Positions 17,753 through 25,618 of a DNA stretch of 64,000 nt are shown piece by piece. A program made the position numbers and the translations under genes. The notes under the pieces were generated by a model, which was given only the letters and a program-made list of their open reading frames with translations, did not search any database and was not told the origin of the DNA. Each line of letters opens with the position of its first letter. Positions within the stretch are counted from its first letter, which is position 1. The stretch is from Streptomyces sp. NBC_01255 (lineage in GTDB: Bacteria; Actinomycetota; Actinomycetes; Streptomycetales; Streptomycetaceae), in contig NZ_CP108474.1 in NCBI RefSeq assembly GCF_036226445.1, positions 7,688,001-7,752,000 of the forward strand, written 5' to 3'.

Positions 17753-18085
17753 ATGCGCGAGGTGTCCCAGCCGGCGACCGAGGCGATCCGGATGGTGGTG
17801 GTACTGCGTGCGCTGGCCGATCCGGTGCGACTGGAGATCGTCCAGCGGCTCGCCGTGACCGGCGAGGAGAGCTGCAACGCCATCGGCGGCGACCTGGACG
17901 TTCACCAGACGACGCTCTCCCGCCACTACCGGGTGCCGCGCGAGGCGGGCGTCACCTGGACCACCATCAAGGGCCGGTCCCGGATGGTGCGGCTGCGCCG
18001 CGACGACCTGGACGCACCGTTTCCCGGCCTGCTCGACTCCGTACTGAACGGAGCTCGCCACACGCTCGCAGTCACAGGAACCTGA
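17753..18085 (+). CDS. ArsR-like helix-turn-helix regulator
   Basis: 110 residues from ATG 17753 behind GGGAGGGAAA. Winged helix: LRALADPVRLEIVQRLAV, recognition helix region DLDVHQTTLSRHYRVPREAGV, wing TTIKGRSRMVRLRRDDL. No metal-binding cysteine pair is present, so it is probably a metabolite- or drug-responsive member. An MFS pump gene follows on the same strand, so the pump is the likely target. Confidence 0.8.
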   Translation: MREVSQPATEAIRMVVVLRALADPVRLEIVQRLAVTGEESCNAIGGDLDVHQTTLSRHYRVPREAGVTWTTIKGRSRMVRLRRDDLDAPFPGLLDSVLNGARHTLAVTGT

Positions 18086-18128
18086 CACCCGGCGCAGGCA
18101 GTCATCGACCAGGCCGAGATTCCGACAC

Positions 18129-19322
18129 CTGACCGACCGCCTGCCCCTGGCCCTGGCGACGTTCGCCGTCGGCACCGACGGCTATGTCATCGCGGGCCTG
18201 CTCCCTGCCATCGCGGCCGACCTGGGGGTCTCCACCCCGGCCGCCGGCCAGCTGGTGACGGTCTTCGCCCTGACGCTGGCGCTGTCGGCGCCGGTCATGG
18301 GGGCCCTCACCAGCAGCCTGGACCGGCGGTCGGCGTTGCTGATCGCGTTGGCCGTCTTCGTGATCGGCAACGCCGTCACCGCGCTGGGGACCACATACGA
18401 GGTGGTGATGGCCGCCCGCGTCGTCACCGCCGTGGGAGCGGGCATCATCACCGCCGCCGCCTCCAGCACCGCGGCGGCCATCGCACCGCCGGAACGCCGA
18501 GGCCGGGCACTGGCCTTCGTGCTGGGCGGCCTCACGTCGGCGACCGCGCTCGGACTACCGCTCGGCACACTGATCGGCCGTGCCGACTGGCACGTCACCC
18601 TCTGGGCCGTCGCCGGAATCGGCCTGCTGGCAGCCATCGGGATCGCCGTCGGCTTGCCCAGGGTGACGCTTCCCGCCGCCTCGCTGCCCGACCGTCTGCG
18701 CCCCCTCAGGCAAGGCCACGTACTGGCCCTGCTGGCGGTCACCTCACTGGCCTTCCTCGGCACCTACACTCTCTACACCTACATCGTCCCGGCCCTGTGG
18801 GACGCCACCGGCGGCAACGAGTCGCTGCTGACCCTTGTCCTGCTGGCCTGGGGTGTCGGCACCCTGGCCGGGAACGTCACCGCCGGACGCCTGGTCGACC
18901 GCCACGATTCCGCCCGCGTCCTCACCGGCGCCCTCGCCCTCGCGACGCTCGCCCTGGCGCTGAGCCCACTGGCGACCCGCGCCCTCGCGCCCACTCTGAT
19001 CTGGGCGGCGGTCTGGGGTGTGACCATCGGCGTCATCGTCGTCCCGCAGCAGCACCGGCTCATCGCCCTCGGCCCCGCCGCCGCACCCGTCTTGCTCGGT
19101 CTCAACTCCTCCGCGCTCTACGTCGGGGTCGCCCTCGGCGGCGGACTGGGCGGGCTGGCGCAGGAATGGTTCGGGCTCGCCCCGGCCGAACTGGGGCTGA
19201 TCGCCGCCGGCGTCACCGCCCTGACCCTCCTGCGGCACCTGCGAACCACACGTCACCCCGCGGCACCCGCACCCGTGGTTCCGGCGCCGGCCTCGGCCCG
19301 CCCGGAGGAGTCCAGGGCGTGA
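18129..19322 (+). CDS. MFS efflux transporter, chloramphenicol-exporter-like
   Basis: About 397 residues with the Cmx/CmrA-like opening LALATFAVGTDGYVIAGLLPAIAADLGVS, motif A-like MGALTSSLDRRSALLIALAVFVIGNA and motif C-like alternation; ~12 hydrophobic helices. The protein should export a hydrophobic drug by proton antiport. Oddity: in this frame there is no ATG, GTG or TTG between the upstream stop (18045) and a GTG at 18255, and starting at that GTG would delete helix 1. CTG 18129 is my placeholder. Either a non-standard start is used or the 5' end is damaged. Confidence 0.75.
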   Translation: MTDRLPLALATFAVGTDGYVIAGLLPAIAADLGVSTPAAGQLVTVFALTLALSAPVMGALTSSLDRRSALLIALAVFVIGNAVTALGTTYEVVMAARVVTAVGAGIITAAASSTAAAIAPPERRGRALAFVLGGLTSATALGLPLGTLIGRADWHVTLWAVAGIGLLAAIGIAVGLPRVTLPAASLPDRLRPLRQGHVLALLAVTSLAFLGTYTLYTYIVPALWDATGGNESLLTLVLLAWGVGTLAGNVTAGRLVDRHDSARVLTGALALATLALALSPLATRALAPTLIWAAVWGVTIGVIVVPQQHRLIALGPAAAPVLLGLNSSALYVGVALGGGLGGLAQEWFGLAPAELGLIAAGVTALTLLRHLRTTRHPAAPAPVVPAPASARPEESRA

Positions 19323-19394
19323 CACGCCCCGCGCCACCATGTGCCCCGGTTCGCTTCGTCGCGCACGCCTCCGACCCCGGTGTCCGGGCCGGGC

Positions 19395-19877
19395 TCACGA
19401 CTCGTCGGTCACGGTGTCGCCGGAGGACGGGACCGCCCTCCTCCTGCGGTACACCACCACCCCGCACACCCCGAGGACGAGGGCGGCCACCGCGGACACC
19501 CCAAGGGCCGTCTGCTCGGCGAAGAGCCTTCCCAGTACTTCGAGCATGCCGAGGCCCGCGGTCGCGTAGATCAGTGCCCAGGCCGCTCCGCCCACGAACA
19601 GGGCGGGGAGGTAGCGCGGCAACGGCATGCGCATGCTGCCCGCGAGGAAGTTGGCGGCGGTCTGGAAACCGACGGTCAGGAAGGAGACGGCCACCACCGG
19701 CGCGCCCCACCGCTGAATCGCCTGCTCGGCGCGCTGGAACTTCGCCGACGAGATCCGCTCGGCGTACCTGCTGCGCCGGGCACCGGCGCCGGCGAGCCAC
19801 CCGACGGCGAACGTCCCTCCGGCGCGAAGCAGGATGATGACGTACAGGGCTCCGGCCGTGAGCGCGATCTTATCCAC
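19395..19877 (-). CDS. VTT/DedA-like membrane protein
   Basis: 160 residues from a GTG at 19877. The chain is predicted helical with three to four membrane segments (ALTAGALYVIILLRAGGTFAVGWLAGA, WGAPVVAVSFLTVGFQTAANFLAG, YLPALFVGGAAWALIYATAGLG, GVSAVAALVLGVCGVVVY). It has the re-entrant G-FQ-A pattern of small DedA/SNARE-associated proteins, implicated in phospholipid flipping. It ends 72 bp from the convergent MFS gene. Confidence 0.7.
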   Translation of the reverse strand: MDKIALTAGALYVIILLRAGGTFAVGWLAGAGARRSRYAERISSAKFQRAEQAIQRWGAPVVAVSFLTVGFQTAANFLAGSMRMPLPRYLPALFVGGAAWALIYATAGLGMLEVLGRLFAEQTALGVSAVAALVLGVCGVVVYRRRRAVPSSGDTVTDES

Positions 19878-20095
19878 GACGCCTCGTCCCGGGCGCCGGG
19901 CCGGAACCCGTGTCCCTCGTCACTCGCATGGGCATTCCCGCCCCGCCGGGCGCACGACGCGCACAAGCTCGGTCACTGTCTCTCACCTGCGCCCTGCCTC
20001 TGCCCGTTCCGTCTTCTGGGTTCCCACCTGCGGCACCGGAACCCGAACCCGCACGCCAAGGTCCGCACGCCAGGCAAGGCCAGCCTAACCGAACG

Positions 20096-20184
20096 TGCCT
20101 ACGGCGGATACAGGGTGGTCGTCTGCGCGATCACCGCTTGGTGATCGACGCGATGGCGTGCCAATACCGCACCGGGGCGCCCAC
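20096..20184 (+). pseudogene. IS5-type transposase fragment
   Basis: The reading CLRRIQGGRLRDHRLVIDAMACQYRTGAP matches the N-terminal DHRxVIDAxxWxxRTGxPWRD region of IS5-group orfA proteins. It stops abruptly at the next relic. No inverted repeats seen. Confidence 0.55.
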
Positions 20185-20186
20185 TC

Positions 20187-20324
20187 GACGTCACCGAGAC
20201 CTGGAGGTCGGAGTTCCTCGCCGTCGCCTCGATGGTGGTCCTCACCGTCTACCTGAGGCAGCGAGGCTCACCGGAGTCGAAGCCGGTGGGAGCGGCGCAC
20301 ACGTCGACCGGAGTGGAGGGATGA
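20187..20324 (+). pseudogene. C-terminal relic of a DUF6766-type membrane protein
   Basis: DVTETWRSEFLAVASMVVLTVYLRQRGSPESKPVG, then a stop at 20322-20324. The ENWQSEYLQ...VWLVQKGSPESKP tail is characteristic of DUF6766 membrane proteins. The N-terminal helices are missing, replaced by the transposase fragment that abuts at ~20185. Confidence 0.6.
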
Positions 20325-20457
20325 CGAGGGGCGATGCCCGCTTCGTCGGCGTACGTCCGGCCGTGCTCGCAGCGGTGGGAGACGGGACCGACGCCGACGG
20401 TGCCGCCGCGCTCCCTGGTGCGGGCCCGACCTCGTCGGCGTCGGCGTCGGTGACGGG

Positions 20458-21414
20458 TCATGGCCAGGCGGTGCGCAGCCGGTCCTGGTGCTCGGCGAGC
20501 CAGGTGGTGAAGGACTGGAGGGCCGGGTTGAGTTCGCGTACGGCGTCGATGTCACGGGCCGTGACGAAGTGGTCCTCGCAGTCGGCGTAGTACTGGAACA
20601 TGTTCCCCGCCTCGTCGGCGCCGGGAAATCCCTGGGCGCGGAACTCGTCCGGTGTCAGCGGCCTGTACCGGACCCGGTCCCCGAGGCTCTCCTCGATCGC
20701 GGCTGCCATGTCGGCGACCTTGAGGTGTTCTCCGGCGATGCTCAGCGTGGCGGCGATGAAGTCGGTGCCGCGGCGGAAGACGGCCAGCGCGGTCCTGCCG
20801 ATGTCCGCGACGGCGATGCCCGACAACCGGTGGTCACCCATCGGGTAGATCAGCTGGAGTGCCCCGTCCTCGCCGCGCTGCGGAGCGAAGTCGCTGAGCA
20901 GGTTCTCCCAGTAGAAGGTGGTGCGCAGGAAGGTCGTCGGTACGCCTTCGTCGATGAAATACCGGTCGGCCTCCGCCTTGCCGTCGAAGTGCGGCACCTT
21001 GTAGTGCTCCTGCAGCGTGGGCATCCGGTCGTCGTCCAGCGGGACGCACGCGCGCGTGTCCTCCAGCGTGGACCAGATCGCGTGCTGGACGCCGGCGTGG
21101 GAAGCGGCCCGGGCGAGAGCCAGGGCCTGGACCTTCTCCCGCTCGGCGGACATGTGCTCCCAGAAGTTCGTCACGAAGAAAGCGCCGTACGCGTGCGCGA
21201 AGGCAGGAGCGAGACTGGGCGGATCGTCCATGTCGGCCCGGACGATGTCCGTGACCCCGAGGCGCTTCAGTTCCTGGGCGGGCTCCCCGTCGGGGTGGCG
21301 GGTGACGGCCCGGACCGCGAACTCTTCCTTCTGATCGGCCAGGATGGCCCGCACAAGACCGCCGCCCTGCCTGCCGGTCGCCCCGATCACCGTGATGATC
21401 TTCTTCTCGGTCAT
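20458..21414 (-). CDS. NmrA/HSCARG family NAD(P)-binding protein
   Basis: 318 residues. Nucleotide motif ITVIGATGRQGGGLVRAIL (~6-24), NADP-type arginine in VRAVTRHPDG, family signature FFVTNFWEHMSAEREKVQALALARAA with GVQHAIWSTLEDTR. The catalytic tyrosine of true SDRs is not conserved, so these proteins act as redox sensors or as isoflavone-reductase-like enzymes. It is followed by a small leftward-gene pair of unknown role. The intact copy contrasts with two broken NmrA-like genes earlier in the window. Confidence 0.9.
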   Translation of the reverse strand: MTEKKIITVIGATGRQGGGLVRAILADQKEEFAVRAVTRHPDGEPAQELKRLGVTDIVRADMDDPPSLAPAFAHAYGAFFVTNFWEHMSAEREKVQALALARAASHAGVQHAIWSTLEDTRACVPLDDDRMPTLQEHYKVPHFDGKAEADRYFIDEGVPTTFLRTTFYWENLLSDFAPQRGEDGALQLIYPMGDHRLSGIAVADIGRTALAVFRRGTDFIAATLSIAGEHLKVADMAAAIEESLGDRVRYRPLTPDEFRAQGFPGADEAGNMFQYYADCEDHFVTARDIDAVRELNPALQSFTTWLAEHQDRLRTAWP

Positions 21415-21576
21415 GAATCGACTCGCCTCGCAGCTTCGCGGCTTTGCAGCCCTGCAGCCTGCCGGTGCGGCGGACCTTAGTCCTTCTCCTGATCAGCTCC
21501 TGCCCGGGGCGTCGGCCGGTATGCGCCGCAGCGACTGCGTACGTGCCCCGGCCGAGGACTTCTCACGTTCGCCGGA

Positions 21577-21891
21577 TCACTCCCCGTCGCGTGCGATGCC
21601 GAGCGCGAGCGCCTGCAGGATCGCGTCGGTGGACATGTCGGGATCGGTCCGGTCGTACGCACCGGCGAGTGTCTCGAAGGCCAGAACGAAGCCGTTGATC
21701 AGCGCGCTCAGCGGATCGGCGAGTTGGTCGAGCATGGCCGCCCCGACCTCCGCCGGATCGTCGGTGTCCGGCACGACGAACCGCGTCGGGATGACCTCCC
21801 CGAGCAGGTCGGAGACGTAATCCGCTCCGACACCACCGCGCAAAGCCGTGAGCGCCGCGATGGCCTTGAGCTGAATGTCGTTCTCGGTCAT
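21577..21891 (-). CDS. Small conserved-looking hypothetical protein
   Basis: 104 residues, helical and acidic (DTDDPAEVGAAMLDQLADPLSALINGFVLAFETLAGAYDRTDPDMSTDAILQALALGIARDGE-like pattern). No signal peptide or metal ligands. Codon use and third-position GC agree with a real gene. No family recognised. Confidence 0.6.
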   Translation of the reverse strand: MTENDIQLKAIAALTALRGGVGADYVSDLLGEVIPTRFVVPDTDDPAEVGAAMLDQLADPLSALINGFVLAFETLAGAYDRTDPDMSTDAILQALALGIARDGE

Positions 21892-22051
21892 GTGCCGAGC
21901 GTAGGAGGAAGCGGCTCCGGACGGGCGAGCAGCGCCACCTCCCGATGCCGACGCTGTTCCGCATCAACCGCTCCTGGCCGGGCAGGCGCACTACGGAGCC
22001 GGCGGATTCGTCCTCCGGCCTCCACCACCGCGTACGAGTCGAGGAGTCACG

Positions 22052-22717
22052 ATGCCTCGCGGTAGTCCGAACTCAACCACCGACAGCACCACCACGACCG
22101 CGGGGACCGGGTCCGCGAGAACGGGCCCGGCCACGGTCCTCGACACGGCGTCCGCCGGGTGGCTGAGAGCCGTGGGACGCATCGAGCAGCTCACGCCCGC
22201 GGATCCCGCGGTCCACGCGCTCCAGCGGGCCGTCGGAGCCCTTCCGCTGCGCGGAGCACGCGACCTGCTGAGGGGCAGGCCCCTGGGGCATCCGCTGCAT
22301 CCCGTACTGGTGCAGGTCCCGGTCGGCTGTTTCCTCTCGGCAGGCGTGCTGGACATCGTTCCCGGGGGACAGCCGGCCGCCACGACACTCATGGCCGTGG
22401 GCTTGGCCGGCGCGGCCCCCGCGGCCCTTGCCGGCTGGGTCGACTGGGCGGACCTGCCCCCGCAACAGGCCCGGGTGGGCTTGGCGCACGCGGTGTCGAA
22501 CGTCGCCATGATCGCCTGCTACGTGACGTCGCTGAGAGCGAGAACGCGGGGCCATCCGGTCAAGGGCCGCGTGTGGTCCTTCGCCGGGCTGACGGCGCTC
22601 GCCGTGAGCGGCGCGCTGGGCGGACACGTGGCCTACCGGCGAACCGTCGCCGACCAGGCCGCGCCGCCTGCCGGGCCGCAGGCCGTGCCGCCGGCCACGC
22701 CCGACACCCCGCGGTAG
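22052..22717 (+). CDS. DUF2231 domain membrane protein
   Basis: 221 residues. A Thr/Ser-rich N-terminus is followed by the DUF2231 core: GHPLHPVLVQVPVGCFLSAGVLD, TTLMAVGLAGAAPAALAGWVDW, GLAHAVSNVAMIACYVTSL, FAGLTALAVSGALGGHVAY. Four helices with the conserved HPLH and W-D/W dyads suggest a redox- or heme-associated membrane protein; the family's role is not known. The C-terminus is Pro/Ala-rich. Confidence 0.85.
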   Translation: MPRGSPNSTTDSTTTTAGTGSARTGPATVLDTASAGWLRAVGRIEQLTPADPAVHALQRAVGALPLRGARDLLRGRPLGHPLHPVLVQVPVGCFLSAGVLDIVPGGQPAATTLMAVGLAGAAPAALAGWVDWADLPPQQARVGLAHAVSNVAMIACYVTSLRARTRGHPVKGRVWSFAGLTALAVSGALGGHVAYRRTVADQAAPPAGPQAVPPATPDTPR

Positions 22718-22870
22718 GCCGGGCCACGCCCCGATCGGCCCCGCCCCGGGCTACTACGACAACTTCACCTGCCACTCCTGGACCAGGCGATCCGCTCCCG
22801 TTCAGGAGATACTGCTCGTGCCGCCCTCCGCCGAGCTCCGCACGGAGCGTCCTCCGGCCGGGGACGGCTT

Positions 22871-23185
22871 GTGAGTACGGGAGGCGACATGCTGATCGGG
22901 CACAACGTGGAGGACGGCGTCCTGCACCTGGCGATCCTTCGCGACCTTGACATCTCCAGCCGGGCCGCGGCCACCCTGGAGATCGAGATGGCCCTGTTCG
23001 CCCACCGCCCGTACGGTCGGGTGAGGATTCAGCTGCCCACCGCCGACCCCTCACCGGCGTCCCTCAGCGTCCTCGCCCGCGCCCGTCGGCTGTGCGGCCT
23101 CCGGGGCATCCCGCTGGTCGTCGTCGGCCCACCGGATCAGGGCAGTCGCGGCGCGGACCGCCGCGTCACCCTGCGGGAGACGTAG
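22871..23185 (+). CDS. STAS-like protein (degenerate anti-sigma antagonist)
   Basis: 104 residues from GTG 22871 (ATG 22889 is an alternative). Strand-helix order matches a STAS domain: GVLHLAILRDLDISSRAAATLEIEMALF, RVRIQLPTADPSPASLSVLARARRLCGLRGIPLVVVG. The position normally holding the phosphorylated serine of the DSSG loop reads ADPSPASL, with one serine possibly equivalent. A SigB-type sigma factor lies 2.4 kb downstream, so a role in its partner-switching cascade is plausible but unproven. Confidence 0.5.
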   Translation: MSTGGDMLIGHNVEDGVLHLAILRDLDISSRAAATLEIEMALFAHRPYGRVRIQLPTADPSPASLSVLARARRLCGLRGIPLVVVGPPDQGSRGADRRVTLRET

Positions 23186-23258
23186 GCGGGGTCGCGCGGG
23201 CGGGGTTACGGGCGGTCGGCGTCGTCCCTCCGGTCGCACAAGATCAAGGGTGAGCACC

Positions 23259-23429
23259 ATGGGAAGAATGAAAGCGGCATACACGCGGATCCGGGGGCTC
23301 AAGAAGGAGTCCGACGGCATCGCGCTGCGGAATCCGGCTCTCCAGGCGGAAGGCCGTCGTCTGCAGGAACAGAGCGATGCCGGAGCGACGAGCGCGCGTC
23401 ACAAGAAGCGGAAGGAAAAGGACCGCTGA
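23259..23429 (+). CDS. Very small basic protein
   Basis: 56 residues, MGRMKAAYTRIRGLKKESD to the lysine/arginine-rich tail RHKKRKEKDR. The charge pattern suggests nucleic-acid or ribosome contact, but no family is recognised. It is placed between the STAS-like gene and the transketolase, in the same direction with close spacing, so it may belong to their transcript. Confidence 0.5.
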   Translation: MGRMKAAYTRIRGLKKESDGIALRNPALQAEGRRLQEQSDAGATSARHKKRKEKDR

Positions 23430-23505
23430 CCGAGGCCGGCCTCGGCCCGCCCGCCACCTGAGCGCGGCGGCGTCGCCCCGGCGCTCGGGTGGAAGGAGTT
23501 CACTC

Positions 23506-25389
23506 ATGACTGCACGGCCCCTCACCGACGTCGGCCCCACAAGCGATCTGTCGGAGGTCTTCGGGCTCGCCCAGCAGTTGCGGGCCGATTCCGTGCGCGC
23601 CAGCACCGCGGCGGGGTCCGGGCATCCCACATCCAGCCTGTCGGCCGCCGACCTCATGGCCGTCCTCATGACCCGCCACCTCCGCTACGCGTGGGACGCC
23701 CCCGACGACCCGGCCGCCGACCACCTGATCTTTTCCAAGGGGCACGCGTCGCCGCTCCTGTACGCGATGTTCAAGGCCGCGGGCGCGATCGGCGACGACG
23801 AGCTGATGACGACGTACCGCCGCTTCGGGCACCGTCTGCAAGGCCACCCCACCCCCGTCCTGCCGTGGGTGGACGTGGCGACCGGATCCCTCGGCCAGGG
23901 TGTCGGCTACGGCGTCGGCATCGCGCTGGCCGGCCGGGATCTGGAGAGGCTGCCCTACCGGGTGTGGGTGCTGTGCGGCGACAGCGAGACGGCCGAGGGG
24001 TCCGTGTGGGAGGCCCTCGGCAAGGCGGGCCACCGCCGGCTGGCCAACTTCACCGCCCTGATCGATGTGAACCGTCTCGGACAGAGCGGGCCGACCGAGC
24101 TGGAGTGGGACACCGATGCCTACGCCCGCCGTGCCGAGGCCTTCGGATGCCGGGCGATCGTGATCGACGGCCACGACCTCGAAGCGATCGACAGGGCCAT
24201 GACCACCGCCGCCGACGGGGAGGCACCCACCGTCATCGTCGCCAGGACCGTCAAGGGCCGCGGTGTGCCGGAGGTGGCCGACCGGGAGGGCTGGCACGGC
24301 AAACCGCTGCCCGCGGACGTCGCCGAGCGCGCGGTCGCCGAACTGTCCGGCGGCCACGAACTCAGAGCACGCGGACCGAGGCCGCCCACGGTCCCGTCCG
24401 ACCGCACGCTCCCGGCCGCGGCCGGGACCGTGGAACTGCCGCGCTTCGACGTGGGGGACGACGTGGCCACCAGGGTCGCCTTCGGCCGAGCGCTGGCGGC
24501 CCTCGGCGCCCGCCCCGACGTCGTCGCCCTGGACGCCGAGGTCGGCAACTCGACCCACGCCGAGGACTTCGGCAAGGCCCACCCCGAGCGGTACTTCCAG
24601 ACGTACATCGCCGAGCAGCAGATGATCGCGGACGCGGTCGGCATGGCCGTACGCGGGTTCCGCCCGTACGCCACCACGTTCGCCGCCTTCCTCACCCGCG
24701 CCCACGACTTCATCCGCATGGCCGCCGTCTCGCAGGTCACCCTCGCCCTGTGCGGGACCCACAGCGGTGTCGAGATCGGCGCGGACGGTCCGTCCCAGAT
24801 GGGCGTCGAAGACCTCGCCATGATGCGGGCGGTGCTCGGCTCCACCGTCCTGTACCCCAGCGACGCCACGTCCGCGGCAGCGCTGACGGCAGCGATGGCC
24901 GACGTGGACGGCATCTCGTACCTGCGTGCCACCCGCGGGGCCTACCCGGTGCTCTACGCCGACGGCGAGACCTTCCCTGTAGGAGGGTCCAAGACCCTCC
25001 GCCACGGGGAGGACGACCAGGTCACGCTCATCGGAGCCGGTGTCACCCTCCATGAGTGCCTCGCCGCCGCCGATCAGCTGGCCGACGAGGGCGTCCGGGC
25101 CCGGGTCGTCGACCTGTACTCCATCAAGCCGATCGATGCCGACACCCTCACGCGGGCCGCCCGGGAGACCGGCGCTCTCGTCGTCGCCGAGGACCACCAC
25201 CCCGAAGGCGGCATCGGTGAGGCCGTCCTCTCCGCCCTCGCCGCGGCAGGCGACCACCCCGCCTTCGCGCACCTCGCCGTCACCGGACTGCCGGGCTCCG
25301 GCGAAACCGACGAGCTCCTCGACGCGGCAGGCATTTCCCGCGCCCACGTCGTCCGGGCCGCGCGCACACTTGTCGCAGCCCGGGAGTGA
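23506..25389 (+). CDS. Transketolase
   Basis: 627 residues, single-chain transketolase. Visible parts: GSGHPTSSLSAADL, the thiamine-diphosphate motif CGDSETAEGSVWEALGKAGH with DVNRLGQSGPT, substrate loop H in TARTVKGRG-like VARTVKGRGVP, the catalytic Glu in YIAEQQMIADAVGMAVRG, and HSGVEIGADGPSQMGVEDLAMMR. It interconverts pentose- and hexose-phosphates. The start at 23506 has GGAAGGAG upstream. It is probably a second, conditionally expressed copy, since it is isolated from a tal-zwf operon and next to a stress sigma factor. Its last codons lie inside a 16-bp tandem repeat. Confidence 0.93.
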   Translation: MTARPLTDVGPTSDLSEVFGLAQQLRADSVRASTAAGSGHPTSSLSAADLMAVLMTRHLRYAWDAPDDPAADHLIFSKGHASPLLYAMFKAAGAIGDDELMTTYRRFGHRLQGHPTPVLPWVDVATGSLGQGVGYGVGIALAGRDLERLPYRVWVLCGDSETAEGSVWEALGKAGHRRLANFTALIDVNRLGQSGPTELEWDTDAYARRAEAFGCRAIVIDGHDLEAIDRAMTTAADGEAPTVIVARTVKGRGVPEVADREGWHGKPLPADVAERAVAELSGGHELRARGPRPPTVPSDRTLPAAAGTVELPRFDVGDDVATRVAFGRALAALGARPDVVALDAEVGNSTHAEDFGKAHPERYFQTYIAEQQMIADAVGMAVRGFRPYATTFAAFLTRAHDFIRMAAVSQVTLALCGTHSGVEIGADGPSQMGVEDLAMMRAVLGSTVLYPSDATSAAALTAAMADVDGISYLRATRGAYPVLYADGETFPVGGSKTLRHGEDDQVTLIGAGVTLHECLAAADQLADEGVRARVVDLYSIKPIDADTLTRAARETGALVVAEDHHPEGGIGEAVLSALAAAGDHPAFAHLAVTGLPGSGETDELLDAAGISRAHVVRAARTLVAARE

Positions 25390-25482
25390 ACAAGCCCGGG
25401 AGTGAACAAGCCCGGGAGTGAACAAGCCCGGGAGTGAACAAGCCCGGGAGTGAACAAGCCCGAGAGTGAACAAGCCCGAGAG
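25379..25482. repeat. 16-bp tandem repeat, six and a half copies
   Basis: Unit CCCGGGAGTGAACAAG, five identical copies, then one with CCCGAG and a final partial CCCGAGAG. The first unit supplies the last codons and TGA of the transketolase gene, and every copy contains another TGA. Uniform and spacer-free, so it is a minisatellite rather than a CRISPR. Confidence 0.95.
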
Positions 25483-25618
25483 TCCCGCCCCCGTTCTCGG
25501 AACCGTGTCAAACCCGTAGAAGTGGGAATCTTTCCTTCAGGACGCTCGACCGACGGACCGCCGCCGCTCCCCTCGCGACCGCGGCGGCAGGCCCACCGCC
25601 ACCGTCGAAGGAGCTCTC

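Noticed and set aside
23500..25473. Long leftward open frame of ~657 codons opposite the transketolase
   Set aside because: High-GC antisense frame; the rightward strand encodes a complete transketolase with all motifs.
25379..25482. CRISPR-like array
   Set aside because: The 16-bp units are contiguous with no spacers, too short for CRISPR repeats, and no cas genes are nearby.
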